A DNA stretch of 64,000 nucleotides from Paramacrobiotus metropolitanus (GCF_019649055.1 NW_026570227.1:1302001-1366000); one strand, 5' to 3'. Counted from the first letter of the stretch, positions 10,567-22,800 are shown. Made by a program: numbers and translations. The notes: generated by a model not told the origin, from the letters alone.

Positions 10567-10679
10567 TCCCTAAGCAGGTAACCGACAAATTCTGTGTACC
10601 GTTTTACAGTTTTAAAGTTTTACCACAGGTTTTCTGCATATACAGTGACGAATTCGGAAACCTAGACGCTTTTTAACGC

Positions 10680-11400
10680 CTGCGTAAACAAGAGCTTTTC
10701 GGTTAGAGTCACGTACTGGCGATTGCGCTCTGAATCCGCACTTTCCGTTGGCTAAATTTTCGATTTCGTTGTATCTGTGGCTTGCTGCTAAGCAACTTAC
10801 CTTAGTCTATATTGTGTAGGTTCTAGCGGACAGCTATCGCGAAATCCACAGCTTTGTCACATCGGCCGACATTGTTCAATAAAGATTTGCGCATCGGGAT
10901 TGCCAGCGTTAACTGCTTACTGTATTTTGCTGCTTTAACCGAGTGTGGGTGTGGACTGCTGTATATATTACTAGCCGACATTGTGACCTTGTAAAATTCC
11001 CAATGTATGTTAAACGATAATGATATGGATTTCAGTGTGGCTGTTCGTCATGAGTGGTAAAAAAAAAGTAGTCTTCACGGCAGCTGGGGCATTTCCATGT
11101 AATACGCAGTTCTGGAATTTAATGGCCAAAAAACAGAATCAAAACAAACATGAAACTGTTCCAGTTACCGGGTAACAATGCGCGATAAAATGCCCAAAAA
11201 GACGTTCGCCCGTCTAGGCACTGTATTAAAAAACACTTCAACCGTGATTAAAAAGCCTTGATGATGTATCGCGAAAATAAAGAACATTAGCATGAATTAC
11301 GAGTACTCTTTTTTTAGGGAATTCTGGCAAAACTGTGGGTGATATTTTGCTGTGTGGTGAGCATCGAGCTAATAGCACAGATTATGTGCAATGTAGCGAC
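10680..11400. other. no supported gene
   Basis: 3' flank of the peptide gene, duplicated at about 13380-14190 and, in part, 28730-29470 in inverted order. It contains AATAAA-type signals (for example CAATAAAG near 10878) but no coding frame of interest. Confidence 0.35.
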
Positions 11401-11401
11401 A

Positions 11402-11505
11402 CTACACCAGACCCAGACCCAAGCCAATGTCCAACAAATTCTTGGCAGCGAGGCCCTGGCCCAAAGCGAAAGCCGGATTGCCGGCATTGGCCGCCGCCAG
11501 CGGCT
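11402..11505 (-). pseudogene. tail of convergent secreted gene (truncated)
   Basis: The minus strand encodes the last ~30 residues of the protein seen at 14198-14608, including NAGNPAF and the GLGLGLV end with its stop codon. Homology ends abruptly at about 11505, where a T-rich sequence takes over. Signal peptide and Thr-rich middle are missing. This is a remnant left by the duplication. Confidence 0.65.
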
Positions 11506-11649
11506 GTGTTTTTTAAGGTCACTGTTCAAATGAAAATCCTCTACAATTTTCGGTGTAGTTGTTAGGAAGAAAACAACCACATGACTGTACGATGCAATAA
11601 AATTCCACCCGCCTTCATCTGATGGCATTTACCATTCAGCATAATTGAG

Positions 11650-12530
11650 TTTTCTTCTGCACGTTCACCGCGCAGTCAGTATTCATTCTTATGTGACGGT
11701 GAAAACAAATGAAGGTGGAAGAACTTGTAAAAGTGACAGAATACGGCACACATGCACAGCAAAAACAAGACAATCAATCGCCTGCAACGTGGGCCAGCAT
11801 CCTTCGAACCTAGGAATAACAAAAGCAGTTGAGAATTTCCAAGTCGTTAAAAATGGCATAACAGGTGAACAAGTAGTTGTAATACAACTGCTAGAATTTG
11901 ACTGCATGAATGTAGTGCAACTAGAACGGTGCTTAATATCGGTTTAGTAAGTAAAAGTAAAAGTTTATACACGAACGGTTTCACATAACAAATAACCACT
12001 GAACTGCATCCGTCCCTAAATTAATAAACTGTTCATTCCGAAACTCCCAGCGGACGTCACTAGTGCAGTACGTTTACCGTAAAACGTGGTCGGGGACTAC
12101 AAAGACAAAGCCTAACCCGAAAAGGAACCTTATCGGCAAATTTTGTAGCAGAGCAAATTACGCAGCTAATTCGTTGAACGGTATGATATATCGTTGATCG
12201 CTAATGCAGTAATGAGCAGTTCAGTTAGCGCGCGCACAAATTCAGGTGACCTTTCGAGTTTGCGGTGTTTTTCAGTTCGTGGTTATGAGGGCACAGCCAA
12301 AGACGCAATCCAACGCGATAAGCTTCCAAAAAAGCTGCTGCAGTGCGACCGTACCACCGAAATACCACCGGCGCTTGCTTGGGAATTACGAGCCAGTATC
12401 CCAGGTATCGGCACAAGAGCAGTTACTGCTACATAGTATAAAAACGATGCACATAAGAATGTCTAACGAATTTCGAAGGCGTACTGGTTTTCTCTCGTTC
12501 CGATTGACACCGTTCCGGCCACTTAACTGC
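11650..12530. other. no supported gene
   Basis: Spacer between the two tandem units. The 100-codon frame at 11645-11947 and the frames near 12194-12593 overlap one another in different frames and show no recognisable domain, signal peptide or conserved paralogue. Confidence 0.3.
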
Positions 12531-13048
12531 TACAAGGCTACCGAGAACGACGTGCAACAACACAGCAATAACAACACAGACGATTGGCAATAACAACGCA
12601 GACATAAACAGTCGTAACTGACTTTAACGATCCACAGCAACTCGTCTGGCAGCATCATGCGTCTGTTTACCATTACCATGCAGAAAGTGTAATTATCGCC
12701 ATAAAAATCATACCTCGGGCATGAGTAATAACGAACAGAGCAGAGCTTGTTTGCGCCAAATAGAGGCGTCGAGTTTTTTTCAGTTCTACATCGTACGCTA
12801 GTTATGCAGTAATGAACGGTGCGACGCTCATGCGAGCAGGCGCAATCGTCCGCAACGAATTATTCAGCTATCATGTGGCATAAGAGATTTATTTATCACT
12901 TGGAAATTCCTTGGACAGGGGCCACGCAACTTCTTGGAAACAACCGAACAAAAACCGGTACAGAAACGGCATACTAATCGTCGTTAAGCGGAAAACCGGG
13001 GACATTCCCAAATTAGCGTGAAACGCTTCGACGCGTCGGCGCGGGAAC

Positions 13049-13056
13049 TATATTAA
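13049..13056 (+). promoter_or_regulatory. TATA box of cysteine-rich peptide gene 2
   Basis: TATATTAA in the same conserved block as at 10234 (GCGTCGGCGCGGGAAC upstream, CCGACCG downstream), about 125 bp before the ATG. Confidence 0.6.
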
Positions 13057-13179
13057 CCGACCGTTAAAGCCGCGGAGTTACTGTCTTAAGTTCATCTTCT
13101 AACCAGTCTCTACATCAACAACAGCGCAGTCGCTGCCTTCAAGAAACTTTTGCGTACAGTTGCTCGATTATTGTTCATC

Positions 13180-13374
13180 ATGCGCGTTTTCATGCTGACC
13201 TTTCTCCTGGTGTTGTTGGTCAGTTACAGCGCCGGCCAGTTTGTCGGCTTGTGCGCCCGTCCGGAAGTGTGCAAACCCGGCAATCCGTTGTGCGACAAGG
13301 GCTCCGTGGAGTGCCTGGGTTGCGGATGCGGCGGATCCGGAGGTGGCGTCCCTTCGTGCCGCACGTGTTGCTGA
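13180..13374 (+). CDS. small secreted cysteine-rich peptide 2 (64 aa)
   Basis: The frame starts at the ATG that aligns with copy 1 (MRVFMLTFLLVLLV), not at the earlier ATG at 13150, because the paralogues share only this start. It has a signal peptide of about 20 residues and nine cysteines at the same positions as copy 1, with one Gly and one C-terminal Leu fewer. It is almost identical in its mature part to copy 4 (29476-29670). The convergent secreted gene 14198-14608 lies about 820 bp downstream in tail-to-tail orientation. Confidence 0.75.
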   Translation: MRVFMLTFLLVLLVSYSAGQFVGLCARPEVCKPGNPLCDKGSVECLGCGCGGSGGGVPSCRTCC

Positions 13375-14197
13375 AGCCCGTAAAAAGGTAGCGCATATCT
13401 TCCTGTACCGTTGTGCAGTTTTACCACAGTTCTGCATATACCGTGCCGAATTAGGAAACCTAGACGCTTTGTTTTGACGCCTGCCTGCAAATCGAGACCT
13501 TTTCGGTTTGGGCTCAGTACTGGCGATGCGCGCTTTCCGTCGATTAAATTTTTCGATTGCGTTGTATGTTTGGCCATGACGCACTAAATTATGTTAATCT
13601 GCTTCGTGTAGGTTCAAGCTGCTCGGCCATCGCGAAAGCCACAGCTCTGTCACATGGGCCAAGATTGTACATTGAAGATTTATGCAACGGAATTGCCAGT
13701 GCTAATTGCTTAGTGCATTCTGCTGCTTTAACCAATTGTCGGTGTGGAACCACTGTACTGTATATTTTATTAGCCGGCACTGTGAGCTTCTAAAATTCCT
13801 ACTATATATGAACGATATTGAAATGGATTTAGTGTGCCTGTTAGTTATGACGTTATGACTGCTAAATAAAAACGTAATCTTCACAACAGACTGTGGAAAA
13901 TGCAAGTTCTGTGAATTTAATGGCGAGAAATAAAATCAAAACATACAGCAAACTCTTCCAGTTATCGGGTAACAATGCGCGATAAAATGCCCAAAAGGAC
14001 GTTCGCCCGTCTAGGCACTGTAAAAACACCTCGACCTTGTTTAAAAAGCCTTGATGATGTAGCGCGGAAATTAAGAGACTTAGTATGAATTGCGAGTACT
14101 ATCTTTCTTGAAGGAACTCTGGCAAAACTGTGCGTGATATTTTGTTGTGTGGTGAGCATCGCCCTGAAGAGCACAGATTATGTGCAATGTAGCGGCA

Positions 14198-14608
14198 CTA
14201 TACCAGACCCAGACCCAAACCGATGTCCAACAAATTCTTGACAGCAAGGCCGTGGCCCGAAGCGAAAGCCGGGTTGCCGGCATTCATCGCCGCCAGCGCC
14301 TGTGCGCGCCGGATGAGGATGTAGCGGCGACGCAGACCGCGGTCGGAAGGGTGCAGGCTCTGCCAGGGCCCGAAGGAGTTGAGGTACAGGGACTGCAGGC
14401 TGCGCTCCACGGGGGCCTCCGTCGTGGTTGTAGTGGGTGGGGTCGTCGTGGTGTTGGGCGGGGTTCGTGCGAGGAAATTCGCCAAGTGGGTTCGTGCGCG
14501 TTCCGAGTGCAGGCGAAGCATCGTGGCGGCCGGTGCCGGCCACATGCGAACGGTTGCGTGGGTTGCATTGGCCATAATTAGCAGATAAAACGCGACGGAG
14601 AGGATCAT
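14198..14608 (-). CDS. secreted Thr-rich protein, convergent partner (136 aa)
   Basis: A single-exon minus-strand frame. The first ~20 residues form a signal peptide (MILSVAFYLLIMANATHA). The mature part starts with RMWPAPAATMLRLH and an Arg-rich helix. Next comes a TTTTPPTTTTTEAP-like O-glycosylation stretch (about residues 53-66), a segment with LNSFGPWQSL, a basic helix with RRRYILIRRAQA, and the end GLGLGLV. The orthologous copy at 28240-28638 is intact with 132 aa; a tail remnant is at 11402-11505. I do not recognise the family. It is always placed tail-to-tail with a cysteine-rich peptide gene, so the two may be co-duplicated and possibly co-used. Confidence 0.75.
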   Translation of the reverse strand: MILSVAFYLLIMANATHATVRMWPAPAATMLRLHSERARTHLANFLARTPPNTTTTPPTTTTTEAPVERSLQSLYLNSFGPWQSLHPSDRGLRRRYILIRRAQALAAMNAGNPAFASGHGLAVKNLLDIGLGLGLV

Positions 14609-15991
14609 GTTGCGGCGTAAAGCTGCGTCTGATTGCTGCTGTGATTGTCGTTAGACGAAGAGATACCGTTTTAGATGTATTATTAATAGTTTATGGCATT
14701 CAGATGATGAGAGGTTACAATAACGGGATCAAGAGTCGCAACAGTAAAACCAGGCAGAACGGTTTCTGGCACAAGGTCAATCCGAAGGAATTATGTTACG
14801 GTTACGAGCATTCGTCAGCATATACATGTACACCGCTGGTTGAGCTGGCTAAACAAGAAACACGAAAATTCTGATCAGCCAGAATTAGTAGAACTATACT
14901 GCGTAGAACGAATATCCGAAATCTAAGAACGTGCCGAGTAGTGTAACTCGACCATAAGAAACTGAGCTTCAATTTCCGTAGAGTGAGAATGGATAAGCTG
15001 TCGTCCATGACCAGGGTTCAATCTGCGGTTATAAGACAGACAGTCGTAACCTTTTCTTTGAACCACAGTCAACATAATCTACGAAGCGCTTCATTATGCA
15101 ATTAACGCTGACAAAGTAGACAAAGCGTACTTACGCAAATAGGCCCTGGAGACCAGACCCGTTTAGCTCTGCTTTTACTGGCATCGTGTGATGCCATTCA
15201 CCGCCGCATCCTACGCTGTCAAAGTGGGCGGATTCCCGATATACCGGTTCACAAGGCGGTATTAAAACTCGGTTCATGGCGATGACGCGGCTCCTTTTCA
15301 CCCGCGACCCACTCGCGACCCAGAGCGGCCCTCTTATTTTCTCTTGGTCAAGAACAAACCGTGTATCGCTAAAGTGTAATCATAGAAAAGAATACAAGTA
15401 GGGAAAAGCTTCGTGGAATCGGCGGTGTTCGTCACCGTACAACTACGTATTCGCACCCGGTTATTTGTTCAGTTTTTGTATTTTGTTTGTGGCTATTAAG
15501 ATCTGAAACTGCGTATTACTTGGTACTTCTAGGTCGCCGTAAAGATTACTTTATTTAGCGAGCATAACGAACAGCATCACTGAAATTCATGTTATTACTG
15601 TATCGGTCATTATACAGCGGGAAGTTTCGGTTGGTGATACATGCAATAGTCAGTCACACACAGACGGGTTAAAGCAGCAAAATACAGTAAGCAATTAACA
15701 ATTAATAGCAATCTCGAATAATTCCCGAAGCAAATTTTCCATATCTTGTCAATGTTGGTCGATGTGATACGGCTGTGGATTTCGCGACGGTTAAGCAGCT
15801 TCAACCTACAAACACGGTGGAGGTCACGTAATGTTACACAGGCGCTAATATATAACGCTAATAAGTATTGTACAATACATGTTTGCGTAGCAATCGTTAC
15901 AACGAAGCATCTGACTTTACACTTTATGCGTATGAACTGTGGTAAAACTGCACAACGGTACAGGAATATATGCGCTACCTTTTTACGGGCT

Positions 15992-16180
15992 TCAGCAACA
16001 CGTGCGGCACGAAGGGACGCCACCTCCGGATCCGCCGCATCCGCAGCCCAAGCACTCCACGGAGCCCTTGTCGCACAAGGGGTTGCCGGGTTTGCACACT
16101 TCCGGGCGGGCGCACAAGCCGACAAACTGACCGGCGCTGTAGCTGACCAACAGCACCAGCAAAAACGCATCGACAGCGAT
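15992..16180 (-). pseudogene. cysteine-rich peptide, copy 3, signal peptide damaged
   Basis: The minus strand carries the complete mature peptide with all nine cysteines and the stop, nearly identical to copy 2. In front of it, about 16 nt of the signal-peptide coding sequence are missing, so the remaining ATG (16168-16170) reads a different frame and no in-frame ATG precedes the mature part. The TATA block upstream (16292-16299) is still intact. Decay by a small deletion is the simplest explanation. Confidence 0.7.
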
Positions 16181-16291
16181 CGAACAAACGTAGTGATAAA
16201 GTTTCTGGAAGACAGCGACTACGCTGCTGCTGTTGTAGAAAATGGTTAGAAGAGGAATTCGAGACAGTAACGTGGCAGTTGGGACGGTCAG

Positions 16292-16299
16292 TTAATATA
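16292..16299 (-). promoter_or_regulatory. TATA box of decayed copy 3
   Basis: The complement of TTAATATA reads TATATTAA on the minus strand within the same conserved block (GTCGGCGCGGGGAC) as the functional copies. In the intact copy 4 the same place (about 29792-29799) reads CTATGTTAAC, so its TATA is changed. Confidence 0.5.
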
Positions 16300-16509
16300 G
16301 TCCCCGCGCCGACGCGCCGAAGCGTTTTACGCTGTTCTGGGATTCCCCCCGGTTTCCGCTTATTATTAGTAAGCAATTTTCTACCGGTTTCTGTTTGGTT
16401 GTTTCCAAGAGGTTGCGTGGCCGCCATCCCAGCTATTTCCAAGCGGGAAATAAATATTTTTGCAACTTGACAGCTGAATAATTTCGTTCCGGACGATTGC
16501 GCCTGCTCA

Positions 16510-17990
16510 CATGAGCGTGCATAATCATGTGTACGATGTCGATGTGGGACTTAAAAAACTGGTTGTTTCGATTTAGTGCAAACAAGACCTCCTCATGTTC
16601 GTTATTATTAATGCCCAGTACATAATTTTTATGACGGTGATTAACACTAAATGCATAGTTATCTTGACAGCTGCGTTGCTGTTGAAATCGGGTTGCTGTG
16701 GATCGGTAAAGACAGTTACGACTGTTTGTGTCTGTGTTGTTTTTGCAGGTCGATGTCGCTGCATGGTGCCGTTCGTGCCGTGCAGCAATAATTTCACCGA
16801 GATCAGAAGAAATTTTACCGCGACCTGATTTCTATCCGCGCAAGAGAAAATCGGCTGATTTTGGCAATACTTTGCACTCATTGGGACATTTCGAATCACG
16901 CTGCCTAGTACGACGGCGCTGAGGCAGCTTTCGCTGCGACCTAACAACCATACAGGGAAACGGAATAACTGGAAAGGTCACCGAATTCTCGTGCCCTATA
17001 TTTAGCGCTTACTCTGCCAATGCCGCTGGGCAAAAATGTGTCAAAACCACTCAGTCTGGTAGGTTACGCAATACCTCGGCGTTTTTCCGTTTCGTGCGAC
17101 GTGCAGCTGTAGTCTTTGACCATACTTTACATTTGTAGCACTACACTAACGAAGTTCGTGGGGAGGGATTGACGGAACCGTCTAGTATTTGGAACTCGTG
17201 TTAGTTGTGATTGTTTGCACTTCGCATGTGACCTTTTACTCGGTTAAAACTCGAAACCAAGAGGCATTTCAGTATCGCGTAATACAGTGTACAGGTACGT
17301 TGCAGGTTTTAACGTGGAAGTTCTTTAATGGGATTTTTAGTAGTACTGCTCCTTGTGGTCGCGAAATAAAATACTCTTTACGGCAACCGTAGTCCATGGG
17401 GAAGCTGCATTCCGTCAAGCACAGTTCTAGATTTTAATGGCAGCAAACAGAATCTAAACAAATAATATTGCCGTTAAAATTATCGGACTGAATTCTGATT
17501 TCTGCATCATGAAGCTTCCTGAACGACGACCATATTTTTACCGTTGTTGCAAAAGAAAGCTTAACGAGGTAGCAATGAAACGGGGCGAATTGTTCGTCTA
17601 ACACGTACAGCAATATAAATAGCCATCTGCGACAGGGAAACGTAAATCCGTAATAGCTTTGTCACAATTTACTGCACGTGTAGCACTCAGGCTAAAAATA
17701 CTTTCTGTAATTGTATTGTATAGTAAACAGTCGAGTATGGTGCAGTATGCAGTGCAGTGCAGTATGGTGATCACTTCTAAGAGAGTAACATAACTGGCAA
17801 TGGTCAATGGTCAGCAAAAGTCATTAAGGAAGTTGTTGTTTGGTTCGTTTGTAATCTACATAGGTACTGGTCATCGGTGACCTGTACATAAAGCTCATAC
17901 ACACACAACGCAGTAGGTACACACACAGGTTATAGAACCCAGTCAACCACTACTGTTGTGACACTACCTGTTCAAAAAACTGATAGCCAA
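16510..17990. other. no supported gene; matches 29.95-31.05 kb
   Basis: Intergenic part of the decayed block. Short stretches such as the TTCCGGACGA region near 16490 and the ATGACGGTGATTAA region near 16630 match 29.99 and 30.62 kb. Frames present are short and not shared with the sister block. Confidence 0.35.
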
Positions 17991-17993
17991 GGC

Positions 17994-19198
17994 TTAACAC
18001 GAGGACGTAACATCGACACCGTTCAGGTAGAACGCGTATCCGCACCGATTACAAAAGTCATTACAACACACCGCCGACGGAATCTTCGGGCACGTCTGGC
18101 AGTCGCACGGCTCCCGAAAACACTGGAAGTAGGCCTGATTAACGGGACAGCTGGTAACCAGCGGGCAACCGGGTTTCGGTGGCAGAAGCGGAAAGCGAGG
18201 AGTATCGGTAACATTGCAGCCGACCTGGAACCATCCCGCGGTTTCGGTGGACTTGGCCAGAACATACCAGCGGACACTGCAGCTAGTTCACCATTTGGTT
18301 ATGCAGTGGGCGGTGAGATAGGCCGGGCAGTCGTTGCTGTACGGCGGACAGAGATCCGGGCACTCCGGGATGGGATTCGGGAAGAGGGGACACAGTTGCG
18401 ATAGGTCAGGTAACGCTGTAAAGAAAAGCAGTAAAAAGAGTGCACTGCAACCGCTGGAAAAGAGGACTACAGGGGGAAAAGACCTACTGCATTGTGCGTA
18501 CTGCGATGGACTTTATTGGTGACATTCTCGACTCCAAACTCTCAGTTAAAAAGCAGCTTCAGACGCGAGACAGTCGCGCTTATATTCGCGGCAAATGCCA
18601 AACATTAAAGGTTTTCGAACATGGCAGAACATCCATTTCCGATTCTACCCGCCGATAGCACCTTCTGTGGCAAAACTGTACCAGCAAGCGAAGTCGACTT
18701 TTCATGTTGGACTGCGAAACTGTGGAATGAACTGAATTTTGATGTAACAGCGTATCGCTCGATACGGACCTTCCAGAAGGCCCTGGATGAAGTATCATGG
18801 GAAAATTTTGCTTGGATTAAGGAACAGCTGCCTCAAGATCAGTTTTAAAGATTGGTTTTCGATAACGCTTAATGTTTGCAAGTGTCTCTTAATTTCAGTG
18901 TTTTTATGTTGCTCTTTTAATTCTCCTTTTGCACTGATTGTCTGTAGATCACGATAACGAGTGATTCCTTGTATCTAGAGACGTTAAACAATAAACCTGA
19001 AACCTAAACCTGAAACCTGAAAGTTTCAGGAGCAGCAAAAGACTGAAGGCTGTCATTATAGCAGTCCTTACCTGGGCATATTTCCGATGATGAGTTTATG
19101 GTGGCATTCTGACCGGCAACCTGAACCATGCAGAACGTAGCTAAGGTTAAAACGGTGCCAACCAGTACTGCGAGCGCGCTCTGAGTCTGAGTAGCCAT
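17994..19198 (-). pseudogene. 20-cysteine secreted protein, copy with premature TGA
   Basis: Exon 1 (19198-19072) encodes a signal peptide starting MATQTQSALAVLVG and ends at a CCCAG|GTAAGG donor. Exon 2 (18415-17994, after TTTACAG) has exactly the same length (422 nt) as the exon of the intact sister gene at 31079-32034 and is nearly identical to it. A TGA at 18290-18288 replaces a conserved cysteine codon (TGT in the sister), which would remove about two thirds of the cysteine-rich region. No other frameshift is seen. A selenocysteine reading is conceivable because TGA replaces Cys, but I see no support for it. Confidence 0.7.
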
Positions 19199-19199
19199 T

Positions 19200-20340
19200 G
19201 CGAAGAATTTTCGACGTATCTCCAAACTGTAAATCTAACTGTACTCTATGTTTTAGATATGATTGCGATGCTCTGTTTTGTCGGCAGCTCGACGTTAACT
19301 TGACTGTTCATTGACTTGGCGCACATGATGGACAAGATCGGTGGATGTGTTGCGAAAGAAAGCAGCGCCGGGCCGCTGTCTTCTTGACAAACGAACAATC
19401 GAATATATAACATGTACAGCTAGAGAAAAGCAAGAACAGTAGCTTATTATGACAGCCACTCGTGTTGCGTAACGAAGCGCGTTTGTGAACGATTCGTATT
19501 TTGTACAGCACCATCAAAAGCGGATGCCGTTTTGACCAAGCAAGCCCTCCGTCAAATGAGCAGAAAAATCCTTTCGGTGTCGTTTGTTAGAAGCAGCGGC
19601 AAGTAATGCTGATATCGAGATAATTAAAACGGTCTGTATACAATAATTACTGCTAGTCTGCTACTCGTAGTCGATATTATAAAAGTGAATAAAACACTTT
19701 AAAGCTGTAGCGTAGAACACCAGCCAAGACAAAACTGGTACGATGGTAGTAAGATACACTACAATTCCTTCATCAAACTCGTACGCTTCCATCCATGGAT
19801 GAATTTAATAGCCATGTGTTGCTGCCCATCACAACTGCCCGCATTATCAACCGCGATCCACGAGTATGTGAAAACGTTTCTCAGTTAGGACGCCAGTCTA
19901 GCAGTCGGCAATAAAGGCCACATGTATCAAATGCTTAATTAGATAGCAGTTTCCCTGTTCCTTCACAGCCAATAAAATCCGGGATTTCTTTGCGTCCGTA
20001 GCAACCAGAACGCAGCGCTTCGGTTGCCGCCGCCGCGCTCCTTCTGGGCGCCGCTGTGTGAAGCGCCGGTCACGCCCACATATGCAGCGACATTCCCTAT
20101 TATTCCTGCTTTATCAATGGCAATGGAGAACCGAAAACGCTCCGCATGCCTTGATCCAACGTCTGGCTTTATTATTTCAACAAACAAAAAATAACATTTA
20201 CACAATTACTTTACGGAGGCATACTAGCGTTATTAGAACCATGGTTCATCGGTGTCAAAGCCGAACACTGGCAATGCCGCGTGTCCAGGGCGAATAACAG
20301 CTGGCACGCCGCCTAGAAAATGGTCCGTGCTCATTGAATT
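19200..20340. other. no supported gene
   Basis: Spacer between the secreted-protein pseudogene and the CASD1-like pseudogene. Short frames only. The segment near 20240-20330 matches the stretch downstream of the last exon of the sister genes. Confidence 0.3.
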
Positions 20341-20342
20341 AC

Positions 20343-22800
20343 TCAGCGATTAAACCATATTGGGTCGAAATACGTATGCCTGACCTTGCGTCGCAGGGCC
20401 ATGCCGGGATGCAGACTGTCATCGTACAGATGGATGTGCTCTTTGGAGTCGTGGTACACGGTGTCCCACAGCACGATCCCGGCGTCCCGGGCCACCTCGG
20501 CCACGATCTGTCCCAGCTGCTCCGTCAGCGTCACCCCGTTGCTCCGGTGCGTCCTGCGGGAATCCGCACGTTGTGGCTCATCGTGCATCGGCACTGGCAA
20601 TATAAATTGTGCGGTGATCCATCATTTTCGTCGACAGAAATTCGTCCAGTGTCACCAAGTCAATGTGGACACGGTGTCGACCCGTCACGAAGCCGAACTA
20701 GCGTTTTGCCAGCTCTTCTTTGTTTTTCAGGTTCCTTAGGTTATTCTTAGGTTTCTTTATTGTCTTAGTCGTCGCGCTCGGTAGCGGTCGACATCGTGTG
20801 GTCGACTATGTGACGGTGGACGAATTTGTTAGTCGACATAATCGATAGATTTCTTAGATTTCTTGGACTTAATAGATTTTCTAGTCTTACTTAGGTTCTC
20901 AGTTTCCTAGCTACAGTCTAGCTGTGTTATTTTCTAAACTTTCTTGGGTTCTTAGGTTTCTTAGCTTCCTTTGCCCGCGCCCCCGTGACAATCGACTTCC
21001 AACGGCTGATCGATTGTCGCTGGACATAGTATCGGTTAGCCGAATCGGGTGCCATAGCGGCCTTATAGAATAGAACACTACACTGGTCTGGTTTTTCGGA
21101 CGTCATGGAAATGATGTCGTAAGTGGTCAGTCACGGTGTCACCAACTACACAACGTACGTGTTCGTATCCAGATGACCGTTGTGCGATTGCGCAGGGCGT
21201 TACAGTCCCTTAGCTACGGTGCTCAAGTTTCCTGCGTAAAGTATGACACCAGGCATTCATGAAACCGCAGTAAAAGGAAGTAAAGAAAACCGCTTGGTTC
21301 ACTTACGGCGAAACTCAGGCAGGAAAGCGTCGCCGAGGTAATACATGGTCCACTGTAGATCGACAACATTAACACGGTTTCCAAAATTTGCAAGTGTCTG
21401 TTGTTTGTAGGCTGTTACTATCTGCCACCAGGCAGTGCGAAAAGTCCGAACATCGCAAAACTAATGGTGCTAATTACAGTGTTACGGCTGCGTTTTCTCG
21501 CGGTTAATTATAACGATAAGATTGCACAGCTAAGTACCGGAGTATTCGGGTACAGACTACAGATACATACGGCACCGGTTTCCATGATGACGTAATGCGG
21601 TATCCCGTTGACATTCGCGGAGACGCTCCACTCGTGCAACAGCGCACGCATCGCTTCATCTGGATAACGACGAATGTAATAAGCCTGCAAAACCGTTTCG
21701 CTTAACACATCTTCGACAAGCATTGTTTCCTACATACAATGTCTGTTTCCCTTTCTTAGTTATTAATTTTTCAAGAAATAATACTGACAGCGTTACAGCG
21801 TACTTTATACAATTTAACACGTTTGTGTCACTTCAAAAAATGTTTTGGTAGAACGATGCAAAGGAGAAACGGTGTGGTGTATGATTTGTCTGGCGTACAA
21901 GCCTGTCCGGTAAGTTCGGTCGTAAAGATCGCGAAGTTTGCGCTTAAAACGATGGCCACTTCACTACGTTTGGCGTAACACGTAAATTTGTATATTTCGC
22001 TGTTTCGAAACAGGCAGAAATTACCGGACATGCTTGTACGTCTTCGCCAAAAAGACAGCATCACATGTAAACAGCGGTAGTGCATGTGCATACATGTATA
22101 ACTGCTTAAGAAAGTAATGTTTAAATATACATAGGTCAACGCGTTAACTATATGTGTTTATTTATTATTTATTTATTAAACAGTTTAAACTGTTACCGCT
22201 GACCAGTTGGATATTGCGCTGCGCATCCCAGTACAGCGTGCCGTTGAAGCCCAACCTGGACTTCTTAAGGATGACATAGCGACCGTCCACTAAACTGCGG
22301 ACGTAGGCGAACAGGTAGCGAATCCGAGAATCACCGATCAACGCGATGGACTTGTTGCTCAATGATGCCGTCAGCTGGATTCTGCAGAAGACAAACATCA
22401 CTTCATTACGACTACGTATACAGTACGTACGACTGCGTACTGTTACTGTATAGGTTAAAATAAGTAATGATATTATAAAATAAATATGATAATATTACTG
22501 TATGATTAAATTAATATTATAATGCTTACTGAAAATTCTGGTCGAGATTGTGCAGGGAACAGTGCTGACACGAATAACCGCGGGTCAAATGCAGTGCGCA
22601 CAGCGGATTCCGCCAAGAAGACACCACAGCGTTGGCCAAGCTGCAACAGATGCTCAAAGCAGGCTGATTACACGAAAGCGATCTCGTCATACTTCGACTT
22701 ACACGGGCGCAGCGCGATCCGTCGCGTACGGACCAAAAACCGCGATGGATATTATGGATACACCGATGACCGTGACAACGACAATTGTAGCGATCCTCAT
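20343..22800 (-). pseudogene. CASD1-like SGNH protein, copy 1, frameshifted
   Basis: Seven exons can be placed by alignment with copies 2 and 3: 22800-22703 (start MRIATIVVVTVIGV, transmembrane), 22640-22530, 22381-22204 (SGNH block I, IALIGDSRIRY), 21684-21571, 21352-21307, 21231-21159 and 20593-20343 (block V, DDSLHPG). Splice sites are canonical. Exon 6 is 73 nt instead of the 72 nt in both other copies. The extra base changes the frame after Ala-Lys and creates an in-frame TAA within the exon, so the DxxH catalytic end would be lost. The exon lengths sum to a number not divisible by three, consistent with this. It is part of the decayed segmental block. Confidence 0.7.
20735..20985. repeat. 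CTTAGGTTTCTT-rich tract
   Basis: Imperfect repeats of TTCTTAGGTTTCTT alternate with GTCGAC-containing stretches. This is the complement of the CCTAAGAAA repeats at 62600-63500, which suggests a shared origin. It lies in the intron between exons 6 and 7 of the CASD1-like pseudogene. Confidence 0.45.

Larger units (their letters stand above)
9720..11550. repeat. direct segmental duplication, left copy
   Basis: The order of sequence blocks here is repeated at about 12540-14300. Matching blocks are the AATAACAACGCAGACATAAA stretch, GTCTGGCAGCATCATGCGTC, the TATA-box region, the cysteine-rich peptide gene, and the tail of the convergent secreted gene. Identity is high in the peptide gene and lower between genes. 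The long open frame at 9811-10065 lies in the conserved upstream part but is broken in the second copy, so I do not call it a gene. Confidence 0.65.
15010..16500. repeat. segmental duplicate of 27.45-29.95 kb (start of decayed block)
   Basis: The stretch 15010-15400 aligns in the same orientation with 27470-27870, sharing for example GCGTACTTACGCAAAT and GACCCAGAGCGGCCCTCTTA. The stretch 15600-16500 aligns with about 29150-29950. The part equivalent to 27900-29100, with the secreted gene at 28240, is missing here. The block continues through about 23.5 kb, matching to about 35.1 kb. Inside 15010-15600 no coding frame is convincing. Confidence 0.65.

Noticed and set aside
10366-13374. Toxin or antimicrobial identity for the cysteine-rich peptides
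   Set aside because: Size, signal peptide and cysteines are compatible with many secreted peptides; no specific toxin or defensin framework is matched.
15746-16249. 167-codon plus-strand frame
   Set aside because: Antisense shadow of the decayed peptide copy 3; the homologous antisense frames in other copies are equally open because of the high GC content.
18288-18290. Selenocysteine codon in the 20-cysteine protein
   Set aside because: TGA does replace Cys, but no SECIS-like structure was recognised and the neighbouring genes of the block are also decayed, so nonsense mutation is simpler.
17958-18404. 148-codon plus-strand frame
   Set aside because: Antisense to exon 2 of the 20-cysteine gene, whose signal exon, splice sites and paralogue identify the minus strand as coding.
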